Shown: piece by piece, positions 1-6,976 of the stretch
Position numbering within the stretch: position 1 is the first letter of the stretch
How the letters are laid out: every line of letters begins with the position of its first letter
NCBI GenBank assembly: GCA_031269345.1
Contig: JAISZH010000052.1
Coordinates: 1-33,266, forward strand
Direction of reading: 5' to 3'
Length of the DNA: 33,266 nt
Origin: Desulfovibrio sp.
Lineage (GTDB): Bacteria; Desulfobacterota; Desulfovibrionia; Desulfovibrionales; Desulfovibrionaceae
The notes under the pieces: model-generated
What the model was told of the DNA's origin: nothing
The model's database searches: none
What the model saw: only the letters and a program-made list of their open reading frames with translations
Made by a program: the position numbers and the translations under genes

Positions 1-124
1 CCGTATCCACAAAAGTACTGATAAATCAAGCTACTATATAAGTATGCGCAAGGCTGTGCCTGCTCCGGCATGGCCTTTATGCGAAAACAACAAAGTATAG
101 CTCCCGTCCAAGACGGTCTATTGA

Positions 125-174
125 CGCCCGGCAGCATCCCGAAAGTTTCAGGGTAACTGCCGGGGCATTTTTTT
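125..174 (+). terminator. Rho-independent terminator, plus strand
   Basis: A GC-rich stem (GCCCGGCAG at 126-134 pairing with CTGCCGGGGC at 157-166, one bulged G) encloses a small inner CCC/GGG pairing and is followed by seven T residues at 168-174. It would end a transcript entering from the left edge. No gene is recognisable in bases 1-124, so the transcript could be a small RNA or a gene outside the window. Confidence 0.65.
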
Positions 175-207
175 CAAAAAATATTTTTTATCAAAATATA
201 TCAATAG

Positions 208-372
208 AATATCAGTAACAAAGCGCGCTTTCAAATTGAAACCGCGAAATTAAAACTTGGCACCACATATTTTGAGAACCTGATTGACGAAGAACAACGT
301 GGGAAGGATGTTGAGAAGCTTCGTATTAAGAAGCAGCGAAGACTGAGGACTAAGATTGCCGAGAAAGAATAG
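208..372 (+). pseudogene. Possible gene remnant (C-terminal tail, unidentified)
   Basis: This short plus-strand frame lies between stops at 205 and 370. It has no start codon but reads like a real charged helical protein tail (TTYFENLIDEEQRGKDVEKL, then a Lys/Arg-rich end). It could be the end of a decayed gene, possibly from a mobile element. No family is recognised. The left 22-bp inverted repeat lies inside it. The opposite-strand ORF 231-428 in the same place is less protein-like and spans a terminator hairpin. Confidence 0.2.
225..246 (+). repeat. Left copy of 22-bp inverted repeat
   Basis: GCGCTTTCAAATTGAAACCGCG style sequence whose reverse complement occurs exactly at 924-945. The two copies face each other around the 149-residue secreted-protein gene. 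The core TTTCAAATTGAAA is itself almost palindromic, so each copy may also be a free-standing palindromic site. Confidence 0.6.
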
Positions 373-387
373 AGATATATGCCAGAA

Positions 388-421
388 CAAAAACGAAGCC
401 CCTGTGATTCACAGGGGCTTC
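388..421 (-). terminator. Rho-independent terminator of the 149-aa gene
   Basis: GAAGCCCCTGTGA (395-407) is an exact inverted copy of TCACAGGGGCTTC (409-421). On the minus strand the hairpin is followed by CGTTTTTGTT. It sits 14 bases past the stop codon of the minus-strand gene at 435-884 and is a convincing intrinsic terminator for it. Confidence 0.8.
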
Positions 422-434
422 CAAGCAATAGGTT

Positions 435-884
435 CTATTTCTTTTTGAACTTGGCTCTCTCCATATACCCACATTGACCACCGCCGGAGACCATCGGGAT
501 GTTGGGGGTAATTCCATCATTGTCCAGAGAAATGCTGAATATTAGATACATCAAATCATCGTCAACAGTTAGCTCACTTCCTTGTAGTATCGTAAGCCCT
601 TCGTAATCACAATCACCCTTGGCTGATTTGATTTTGACATAGTAAGCATTTTCTGCCTTTTTTACGACATCTCTTTCAATCCAATCATTATTCTGCCTAT
701 CAGTTACATATTCACTTGTATGACCATTTTTAAATTTTACTTTCACAAGAAAGGCCCGGTCAGATTTTTCAATGACAATGGTTCCTGCCTTGTTGACGTA
801 TGTTCCTGTTGGGTCAGCAGCAAAAGCAGCCCCACAAATCAATAAGGACATCATTACCAAGGTGAGAAAGAGAAGCCGTTTCAT
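435..884 (-). CDS. Small secreted protein, unknown function
   Basis: A 149-residue protein begins with a clear Sec signal peptide (positive MKR, hydrophobic stretch, AAFAA cleavage region near residue 23). The mature part is a compact, probably all-beta domain (GTYVNKAGTIVIEKS, then alternating hydrophobic and charged residues) with two cysteines (CDY and QCGY) that could form a disulfide. It ends in KFKKK. The start is set by AGGAG six bases upstream of ATG, and a strong terminator follows the stop. The composition is clearly more AT-rich than the genes to its right, and it is enclosed by a 22-bp inverted repeat, so recent acquisition is plausible. No family is recognised. Export to the periplasm or exterior is the only functional statement the sequence supports. 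Confidence 0.7.
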   Translation of the reverse strand: MKRLLFLTLVMMSLLICGAAFAADPTGTYVNKAGTIVIEKSDRAFLVKVKFKNGHTSEYVTDRQNNDWIERDVVKKAENAYYVKIKSAKGDCDYEGLTILQGSELTVDDDLMYLIFSISLDNDGITPNIPMVSGGGQCGYMERAKFKKK

Positions 885-923
885 CGATAGCTCCTAAAGG
901 TGAAGATGAGTGTTTTGATATTG

Positions 924-945
924 CGCGGTTTCAATTTGAAAGCGC
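924..945 (-). repeat. Right copy of 22-bp inverted repeat
   Basis: CGCGGTTTCAATTTGAAAGCGC is the exact reverse complement of 225-246. It lies about 40 bases upstream of the start of the 149-aa gene and just past the stop of the TPR gene, so it may overlap the small gene's promoter. Confidence 0.6.
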
Positions 946-958
946 CAAATGTAGAAAA

Positions 959-2959
959 TCAGCGTTTCCTCGAGTTGTCCAGTTTGGACAGTTTGCGCCG
1001 CACTTCTTTGAGATTTGCGGCCTGGCGCTGGATGGCCTCTTTGTAGCCTTTGGCCGCCTCATCCTTTTTGCCGAGGGCCAGGGCAATGTCCCCGTAATGC
1101 TCCCATATGACCGCATCGTCCCCGCCCAGGCTTATGCAGCGGTTTATGTTCACCCAGGCTTCGGAGTGCCGCCCGAGGCGATACAGAACCCAGGCCAGGG
1201 AATCCACGATGAAATCCGCTTCCGGATTTTGTTCGAGAGCCTTGGTGACAAGCGTAAGAGCCCGGTCCAGTTCGACATTCATGTCGGCCAGGCTGTACCC
1301 GATATAGTTCAGGGCCTGATAGTTTCTCGGGTTTAAGGCGATAATCTCTTCCATGGTCTGCATGGCCGCGTTTTTGTTTCCGATCTCGTCTTGGATGTTC
1401 CCCAGGGAAAAAAGCAAGTCTTCGTCTCCGGGATATTGGCGTAGCGCTTCCATGAGGACGGCTTCGGATCTGGCGGCTTTTTTCAGCTTGGCCAGCGCGA
1501 AGGCCTCGATGCCCCAAAGGTCCTTGCGGTCCGGGAAAAGCTTGCGGCCGGCATGGGCCGTCTTGCGGGCGTTCTCATAATCCTTGGACTTGAGATGGAT
1601 GCGGGCTTTTTGCTCAAGCGCCGCGGGATAAACCGGGCTTTGCGGCTTGATGCCCGCAAGCGGCGCAAGCCAGGATTTGGGATCGTTCGAGCTTTCCTGT
1701 TTGATCATGGACAGAAAAAGGGCAACCTCATCAGCGTCCGCGCCTTTTTCCTGCGCCTGTTTGAGGAGCGCCTCCGCCTGCTGGTAATGGCGTTCCCCGG
1801 CGAAGCGCATGGCGGCCTGTATGAACTGGCTGGCGTTCAATTCAGCGTTTTCAAGGACGCGCATGGCCGCATCCGGTTTTTTTTCTTTCAGACGCAAGGT
1901 GATGATGCGCAGGTACACTTCCTTGTTTTCCGGCATCAACCGCGCCGCTTTTTCGTAAGCTTCGACAGCCGCCGCGAGGTTTTTGTCACGATCTTCAAGG
2001 TAGGCCAGTTCCAGCCAGGCTTCCGCGTACTCCGGCTCTTTTTTCAGCAGTTCACGCAGCAGTTCCTTGGCTTCCCCCGTCCGCCCCACTGTGGACAGGA
2101 CGCCGGCGCGGAAGAGCTCGGCCTCGGGCGACGTATCCGTTTCCGGCAGGATTTTCAGAAGTTCCGCGGCTTTTGTGTTGTCGCCCTGCCTGATGTAGAT
2201 GCGGATCAGTTCTTCCTGAATTTCCCTGTTTTCCGGATTTTTGGCGAGGGCCGCTTCAAGCAGGGCCATGGCTTTGCCGCTTTCTGCTCTTTCGTTGTAC
2301 ACTCCGGACAGGAGCAGGCAAAGCAGCGGGTTGTCCGGAAATCGCTCAAGTCCCGCAAGGGCCGTCTTTTCCGCCTCTTCCAATTCCCCGCGTGAGAGCA
2401 GGATGGCCGCGCCGTCCTGAAATACGGGCAGAGAGGGGTCGAGGCTGATGAGGGCGTTTATGGCCCAGATCACTCCTGTCCGGGTGTTGTCGAAAAGGCT
2501 TTGCGAGAGCGCCAGATAATAGAAAAAGCGCTGGGCTTCCGGGCTTATCCCCCAAGAGGAAACATCCGGGAGGGCGTCTTGCGTCTTTGTCGTGGCCTCG
2601 TCCGGCAGAGGCTTGTTCCCGTGGCTTGCGGAGAAGGCGGAAGGGCAAAGGAGCAGGCAGAAAAACGCCGCGAAACATGCCAGAGCAATTGGCGCTTGAA
2701 ACAGTTCGCTTACGGCGGACAAAGCCCGCCTGCTCCTGTTTCGCGGCAGGGGTTTGCGCTGCAAATCCTTGCAGAGCAGTTCACTCGTTTCATTCGTGAA
2801 CTGCTCTGGAGCAATTGACGCTTGAAACAGTTCGCTTACGGCGGACAAAGCCCGCCTGCTCCTGTTTCGCGGCAGGGGTTTGCGCTGCAAATCCTTGCAG
2901 AGCAGTTTATTCGTTTCATTCATGAACTGCTCTGGAGCGTTGTGTCGTCGGTTCGGCAT
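959..2959 (-). CDS. TPR-repeat secreted protein with repeat-interrupted N-terminus
   Basis: A 666-residue protein. From about residue 120 it is a long series of tetratricopeptide repeats (for example [28 protein letters not shown]), which form a helical superhelix used for protein-protein contact. The hydrophobic stretch [20 protein letters not shown] at residues 92-111 looks like a signal-peptide core, so export is likely. The start at 2959 overlaps the upstream sigma-factor stop as TAATG, which supports it as the original start. Residues 8-91 are two 42-residue copies of a dispersed 126-bp repeat (APEQF...ELFQA). They separate the basic MPNRRHN from the hydrophobic core. No ATG, GTG or TTG lies in frame between the repeats and the hydrophobic core, so a clean alternative start is missing. 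The binding partner is unknown. Confidence 0.85.
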   Translation of the reverse strand: MPNRRHNAPEQFMNETNKLLCKDLQRKPLPRNRSRRALSAVSELFQASIAPEQFTNETSELLCKDLQRKPLPRNRSRRALSAVSELFQAPIALACFAAFFCLLLCPSAFSASHGNKPLPDEATTKTQDALPDVSSWGISPEAQRFFYYLALSQSLFDNTRTGVIWAINALISLDPSLPVFQDGAAILLSRGELEEAEKTALAGLERFPDNPLLCLLLSGVYNERAESGKAMALLEAALAKNPENREIQEELIRIYIRQGDNTKAAELLKILPETDTSPEAELFRAGVLSTVGRTGEAKELLRELLKKEPEYAEAWLELAYLEDRDKNLAAAVEAYEKAARLMPENKEVYLRIITLRLKEKKPDAAMRVLENAELNASQFIQAAMRFAGERHYQQAEALLKQAQEKGADADEVALFLSMIKQESSNDPKSWLAPLAGIKPQSPVYPAALEQKARIHLKSKDYENARKTAHAGRKLFPDRKDLWGIEAFALAKLKKAARSEAVLMEALRQYPGDEDLLFSLGNIQDEIGNKNAAMQTMEEIIALNPRNYQALNYIGYSLADMNVELDRALTLVTKALEQNPEADFIVDSLAWVLYRLGRHSEAWVNINRCISLGGDDAVIWEHYGDIALALGKKDEAAKGYKEAIQRQAANLKEVRRKLSKLDNSRKR
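2687..2812 (-). repeat. REP1 copy 2, in frame inside the TPR gene
   Basis: 126-bp unit directly adjoining an almost identical unit at 2813-2938. It contains nested palindromes: a GCAGTTCAC/GTGAACTGC head, GGATTTGC/GCAAA(T)CC, and GCGGGC/GCCCGC closed by GAAACAG/CTGTTTC. It encodes 42 residues without a stop in the reading frame of the TPR gene. Confidence 0.85.
2813..2938 (-). repeat. REP1 copy 1, in frame inside the TPR gene
   Basis: First unit of the tandem pair in translation order, immediately after codon 7. It differs from the neighbouring copy at only a few positions (MNETNKLL versus [12 protein letters not shown] versus QAPI). The period measured between identical landmarks (2695 and 2821) is exactly 126, so the frame is kept. 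Confidence 0.85.
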
Positions 2960-4035
2960 TACTGTTCTATCCAGTCACGTGAAAAGTCCTTGATGTTCGC
3001 AAGCAGATGATCGCGCGCCTTTTGCAGAAGCCGGGCCTCGATCTGCCGGACGCGTTCCCGTGTGATATGAAAAAAGTCGCCTATCTCCCGGAGAGTGGCT
3101 GGTTCATCCGTCAGCAGCCGGTTGTAGAGGACGTATTTTTCCTTGTTGCTGAGCCGGGGGAGCAGGGATTTCAGTCGCTCGCGCACAAGATGGGCGATTT
3201 CTCTGTCGGCCAGAATTTCCTCTATGCCCGGACCCAAGGCCGGCAGGTAGTCCATCCTGGTCGCGCCACCGGAATTTTCATCTCCCACTTTGGCGTCCAA
3301 GGACGTATCCGCGGCATCCAGGCGTTGTTCCATTTCGATTATCTGTTCTTCCGATACGTTAAGGTGCTCGGCCAGGGTCGAGGAATCCGGCTCAAAGCCC
3401 TGGGCGGTGAGCTGCTGGCGTTCCCTGTTCAGATTGTAGAAAAGCTTGCGCTGGGTCTGGGTCGTGCCGATTTTGACCATGCGCCAGTTATCCATAATGA
3501 ACTTCAAGATATAGGCCTTGATCCAGAAGGCGGCATAATAGGAGAATTTTATGCCCTTTTCCGGATCGAACTTGCTGACGGCTTTTACCAGTCCCACATT
3601 GCCCTCCTGGATCAAGTCCAGGACATTTTGCATCCAGCGGCGTTGAAAGTCCATGGCAATGCGCACTACCAGGCGCAGATGGGATGAAACAAGGCGGAAG
3701 GCGGCGTCGGGGTCGCCCGTGTCGCGCACCTTGCGGGCCAATGTGATTTCCTCATCCGGGTTGAGCAGGGGAAAGCGGTGGATTTCCCGCAGATAGGTGT
3801 GGAGGCTGTCACGGGTTTTTTCCGGCGGTCTGTTGACATATGGGGTCAAGGCATCCTGAGCGGCAGCGGCAGAAGAAGGCGGGGCGACCGGGTGGGGATC
3901 GTCCCCGTTGTCTTCCAAATCTTCGGTCAAAAGCGGGTCTTCCTCAAAGAGATCGACTGTCTCCCCGGAATCCTGGGAATATTCTTCTTCGGTCTGTGGC
4001 GCCGTTTTGCAGGCGGCCTCGGCTCGCATGGTCAT
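2959..4035 (-). CDS. rpoH: RpoH-family (sigma-32-like) sigma factor
   Basis: A 358-residue sigma-70 superfamily protein that directs RNA polymerase core to a promoter class. After an acidic, low-complexity N-terminal extension of about 75 residues come region 1.2 (RDSLHTYLREIHRFPLL), region 2 (DLIQEGNVGLVKAVSKFDPE, then KFSYYAAFWIKAYI), the RpoH-box-like QRKLFYNL, region 3, and a region 4 helix-turn-helix (LREIGDFFHITRERVRQIEA). The RpoH box points to the heat-shock sigma group. E. coli RpoH is 284 residues, so the acidic extension is the main difference. No good Shine-Dalgarno precedes the ATG at 4035, so the true start could be a few codons away. The stop overlaps the TPR gene start (TAATG), indicating coupled translation. 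A sigma-70-type promoter lies about 80 bases upstream. Confidence 0.85.
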   Translation of the reverse strand: MTMRAEAACKTAPQTEEEYSQDSGETVDLFEEDPLLTEDLEDNGDDPHPVAPPSSAAAAQDALTPYVNRPPEKTRDSLHTYLREIHRFPLLNPDEEITLARKVRDTGDPDAAFRLVSSHLRLVVRIAMDFQRRWMQNVLDLIQEGNVGLVKAVSKFDPEKGIKFSYYAAFWIKAYILKFIMDNWRMVKIGTTQTQRKLFYNLNRERQQLTAQGFEPDSSTLAEHLNVSEEQIIEMEQRLDAADTSLDAKVGDENSGGATRMDYLPALGPGIEEILADREIAHLVRERLKSLLPRLSNKEKYVLYNRLLTDEPATLREIGDFFHITRERVRQIEARLLQKARDHLLANIKDFSRDWIEQ

Positions 4036-4112
4036 GTGTTCGCTTGGGGAGAGTCCGGGGTGAATTATTCTGTGCCGATAGTAATTTATTCTGTATTTTA
4101 AGCAATCTTTGT

Positions 4113-4141
4113 TCTATATAATTTTTGTTTGTTCTTTTCAA
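4113..4141 (-). promoter_or_regulatory. Sigma-70-type promoter for the sigma factor gene
   Basis: On the minus strand TTGAAA (4141-4136) and TATAGA (4118-4113) are separated by exactly 17 bases in a markedly AT-rich stretch upstream of the sigma factor. The predicted leader is about 70 bases. Confidence 0.6.
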
Positions 4142-4223
4142 GGTTTTTCAGTAGATAGACGGAAAACGCTCTGCCGGCGGACACTTCTTTTCTATTGGTA
4201 CCCGCAGTGAAAAGTAAGGGCTC

Positions 4224-4252
4224 GTCAGCCGAAAACGCGGTTTTCGGCTGAC
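4224..4252 (+). repeat. REP3 palindrome
   Basis: A perfect 12-bp stem GTCAGCCGAAAA / TTTTCGGCTGAC with loop CGCGG. The same arms recur at 12366-12395 in the opposite overall orientation, and both loci are flanked by a GCCGCTTCGCGGC-type hairpin. A second palindrome (CAGATTTCC ATGC GGAAATCTG, about 4291-4312) follows here and contains the rejected ATG at 4303. The rest of the 4142-4365 gap shows no gene. Confidence 0.75.
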
Positions 4253-4365
4253 TTGCGCCGCTTCGCGGCGGCGGCGGCCGCCAGGCCGCTGTTCAGATTT
4301 CCATGCGGAAATCTGTAACCGGCATATCCTTAAAACTTTTCAAGCCCTCCAGACGGAGAAGCGCC

Positions 4366-6831
4366 GTGGATGATTTTCGCAGAAGGCTTGCACAGGGCGC
4401 GCGGTTGCTTTTCGACGGCGCCATGGGCACCATGTTGCAGGGCCGGGGTCTTTCGCCGGGGCATAATCCCGAGATATTCTGCCTTGAGCGTCCGGACGTT
4501 TTGCGCGCTGTCCATGCCGACTATATCCGGGCGGGCGCGGATGTGATCACCACCAGCACCTTCGGCGGAACCCGCTTTAAGTTGCCCGGGGGGGTTGAAG
4601 CGCGTGAATTCAACAGGCGCATGGCAGGCGAGGCGCGCAGGGCCGTCGAGGAATGCGGAAGGCGCGTTTTTGTCGCCGGGAGCGTGGGACCGACGGGGAA
4701 ATTTTTGCGCCCGCTCGGGGAATTGTCCTTCATGGAAATGGTGGATGCTTTCAGGGAGCAGATCCGCGGACTTCTTGAAGGCGGAGTGGACTTGGTGCTT
4801 GCCGAGACCCATTTCGACATAGCCGAAGCCAGGGCTGTGGCCGTGGCCGCGAGACACGAAGGCAGCCCGCCTCTGGGCCTGTCCATGACCTATGAAGACG
4901 GACGCACGCTTACCGGTTCCACAGTTGCCGTCTGCGCGGCCACTCTTGCCAATCTCGGGGCCGATCTGATCGCCGTGAACTGCGGTCAGGGACCGCTGGA
5001 GATGCGCGGCGCGGCTTTGGAACTTCTGCGCCTGTCTCCGGTTCCGGTGCTTATCCAACCCAATGCCGGGCTGCCCAGGCTTGAGGGAGGAGAGACGGTT
5101 TTTCCGCTCGAAGCGGAGGAATTCGCTTCGCTGACCGCGGAGTTCGCGCGGGAAGACGCTCACGGCGGCGCCCAGTGTCTGGGCGGCTGTTGCGGCACCA
5201 CCCCCGCGCACATAGCCGCTTTGGGAGAAATTTTCCGCTCTTTGCCTCCCCAGAGGCCGCGCCCGGCGCATGCCGGCATAGCTTTGACCTCGCGTTCGGG
5301 CATGACCCGTATAGGTTCCGGGCAACCTTTGCGCATCATAGGCGAGCGTATCAATCCCACAGGTAAAAAACGGCTTTCCGCCGAGCTTGGGGATGGAGTG
5401 TTCACAACCGCCCTGCGCTTCGCCGACGAGCAGGCGCAAGGCGGGGCTGCCGCTCTGGACGTGAACGTGGGCGCGCCGATGATTGACGAAACCCTGTGCC
5501 TGCCCGCCCTGGTCGAGGCACTGCAAACGCGCGTGGCTCTCCCCCTGTCCATTGATTCCACAAACATGCCGGCGGTGGAAAAGGCCCTCCGCGTTTATCC
5601 GGCCTCGCCCCTGGTCAACTCCATCAGCGGAGAGGAAGGCAGGCTGGAATTTCTCGGGCCGCTTTGCAGGGATTTCGGCGCCCCGTTCATACTTCTGCCC
5701 TTGCGCGGCAAAAAGCTGCCGGTGCTCGCAAAAGAGCGCATCGCCATTCTGGAGGGGCTTCTGGAGCGCATGGATGCGCTTGGCGTGCCCCGCTTTCTGG
5801 CTGTCGTCGACGCCCTGGTGCTGGCTGCCTCCTCAAGTCCCGAGGCGGGCGGCGAGTGCCTGAAATTTATCTCCTATTGCGCTTATACCTTGCGTATGCC
5901 CGTGATCTGCGGGCTTTCCAACATCTCCTTCGGACTGCCGGCGCGCGAGCTGCTGAACTCCTCATTTCTGGGTCTGGCCGCCGGGGCGGGCATGAACGCC
6001 TGTATCGCCAATCCGTCAAACCTCCGCATCAGAGAGACGGTGGACTCCGTCAATCTGCTTCTCGGTCATGATCCAGGGGCGGAAAGCTTCATTCGCGCCT
6101 ATGCCGGGCGGGAGGCGGCGGCGGATATAAAAAGCGCGCCTTCCCCGGAGGCGAAACGGCCCCTCTCGTCTTATCCGGAGTTGGCCGCGGCGGTTATCGA
6201 GGGTGTAAGCGAAGGTATTGAGGATTTGGTGCAAAAGGCCCTTGACGCCGGGGAAGACCCTTTCGCCATAGTCCGGGAAACCCTGATCCCGGCTTTGAAC
6301 GTGGTAGGGGAACGCTATGAGCGCAAAGAATATTTTCTTCCCCAGCTCATCCGTTCCGCGCAGGCCATGCAGAGGTCCTTCGGCGTCCTTGAACCTCTGC
6401 TTGAGAGAGCCTCCGGCGGGACGGAGCGGCCGGTGGTCGTCATGGCGACGGTGGAGGGTGACATCCACGATATAGGCAAAAATATCGTTTCACTTATGCT
6501 TGCAAACCATGGTTTTGAAGTCGTCGACCTCGGAAAGGATGTGGCGGCGGAGCGCATAGTGGGAGAGGCCCTTGCGCGCGACGCTTCTGTTATCGGCCTC
6601 TCCGCCCTGATGACTACGACCATGGTGCGCATGCGCGACACGGTCGAGCTTGTGGATCAAAAGGGCCTGCCCCAGAAAGTCATGGTGGGAGGAGCGGTTG
6701 TGACGGATGAGTTCGCGCGCTCCATAGGGGCGCATTACGCTCCGGACGCGGTGGCGGCGGTGCATCTGGCCGAAAGCCTGCTGCCGGAAACCCGGAAAAA
6801 GGACAAGCGGGACGGCAAACCAAAAAGGTAG
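4366..6831 (+). CDS. metH: Cobalamin-dependent methionine synthase lacking reactivation domain
   Basis: Transfers a methyl group from methyltetrahydrofolate through cobalamin to homocysteine. About 821 residues in three modules: homocysteine/zinc domain (FDGAMGTMLQ near residue 16, zinc cysteines in VNCGQG and CLGGCCGT), pterin-binding domain (IIGERINPTGKKRL onward), and cap plus cobalamin-binding domain (GDIHDIGKN near residue 700, GLSALMTTTM, VMVGGAVV). It ends right after the cobalamin domain, so the C-terminal AdoMet reactivation module of E. coli MetH (1227 residues) is absent. I prefer the GTG at 4366, with GGAG seven bases upstream. The annotated ATG at 4303 has no ribosome site and lies in a palindromic repeat. 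A separate reductive-activation partner is likely but not visible here. Confidence 0.9.
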   Translation: MDDFRRRLAQGARLLFDGAMGTMLQGRGLSPGHNPEIFCLERPDVLRAVHADYIRAGADVITTSTFGGTRFKLPGGVEAREFNRRMAGEARRAVEECGRRVFVAGSVGPTGKFLRPLGELSFMEMVDAFREQIRGLLEGGVDLVLAETHFDIAEARAVAVAARHEGSPPLGLSMTYEDGRTLTGSTVAVCAATLANLGADLIAVNCGQGPLEMRGAALELLRLSPVPVLIQPNAGLPRLEGGETVFPLEAEEFASLTAEFAREDAHGGAQCLGGCCGTTPAHIAALGEIFRSLPPQRPRPAHAGIALTSRSGMTRIGSGQPLRIIGERINPTGKKRLSAELGDGVFTTALRFADEQAQGGAAALDVNVGAPMIDETLCLPALVEALQTRVALPLSIDSTNMPAVEKALRVYPASPLVNSISGEEGRLEFLGPLCRDFGAPFILLPLRGKKLPVLAKERIAILEGLLERMDALGVPRFLAVVDALVLAASSSPEAGGECLKFISYCAYTLRMPVICGLSNISFGLPARELLNSSFLGLAAGAGMNACIANPSNLRIRETVDSVNLLLGHDPGAESFIRAYAGREAAADIKSAPSPEAKRPLSSYPELAAAVIEGVSEGIEDLVQKALDAGEDPFAIVRETLIPALNVVGERYERKEYFLPQLIRSAQAMQRSFGVLEPLLERASGGTERPVVVMATVEGDIHDIGKNIVSLMLANHGFEVVDLGKDVAAERIVGEALARDASVIGLSALMTTTMVRMRDTVELVDQKGLPQKVMVGGAVVTDEFARSIGAHYAPDAVAAVHLAESLLPETRKKDKRDGKPKR

Positions 6832-6976
6832 CATGGGCCTTCAGGCCCACGCGTCTTGCGCCTGGGCGGGGTTTGGACCCCGCCCAGGCTTCCGCCCGTA
6901 CGGATACCCCGCCCTTCAGGGCGGGGTCGGGCTATCCGGCTGAAGGCCGGGGTCTCAAGCCGTAAAGGAAGCTCAG
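6832..6976 (+). repeat. Hairpin-dense intergenic gap
   Basis: At least four GC-rich palindromes are packed into 145 bases: GGGCCT/AGGCCC (6835-6848), CCTGGGCGGGG/CCCCGCCCAGG (6861-6888), CCCCGCCCT/AGGGCGGGG (6907-6926) and a CCGGC/GCCGG pair near 6936-6950. None is followed by a clear T run, so they are not standard terminators. The AAGGAAG ribosome site of the RND gene lies at the right end. Confidence 0.6.

Noticed and set aside
231-428. 65-residue minus-strand ORF
   Set aside because: It runs through the terminator hairpin of the 149-aa gene and has no ribosome site or protein-like pattern.
4303-4365. Upstream ATG of metH
   Set aside because: It lies in the palindrome CAGATTTCCATGCGGAAATCTG without a ribosome site, whereas the GTG at 4366 has GGAG at good spacing.
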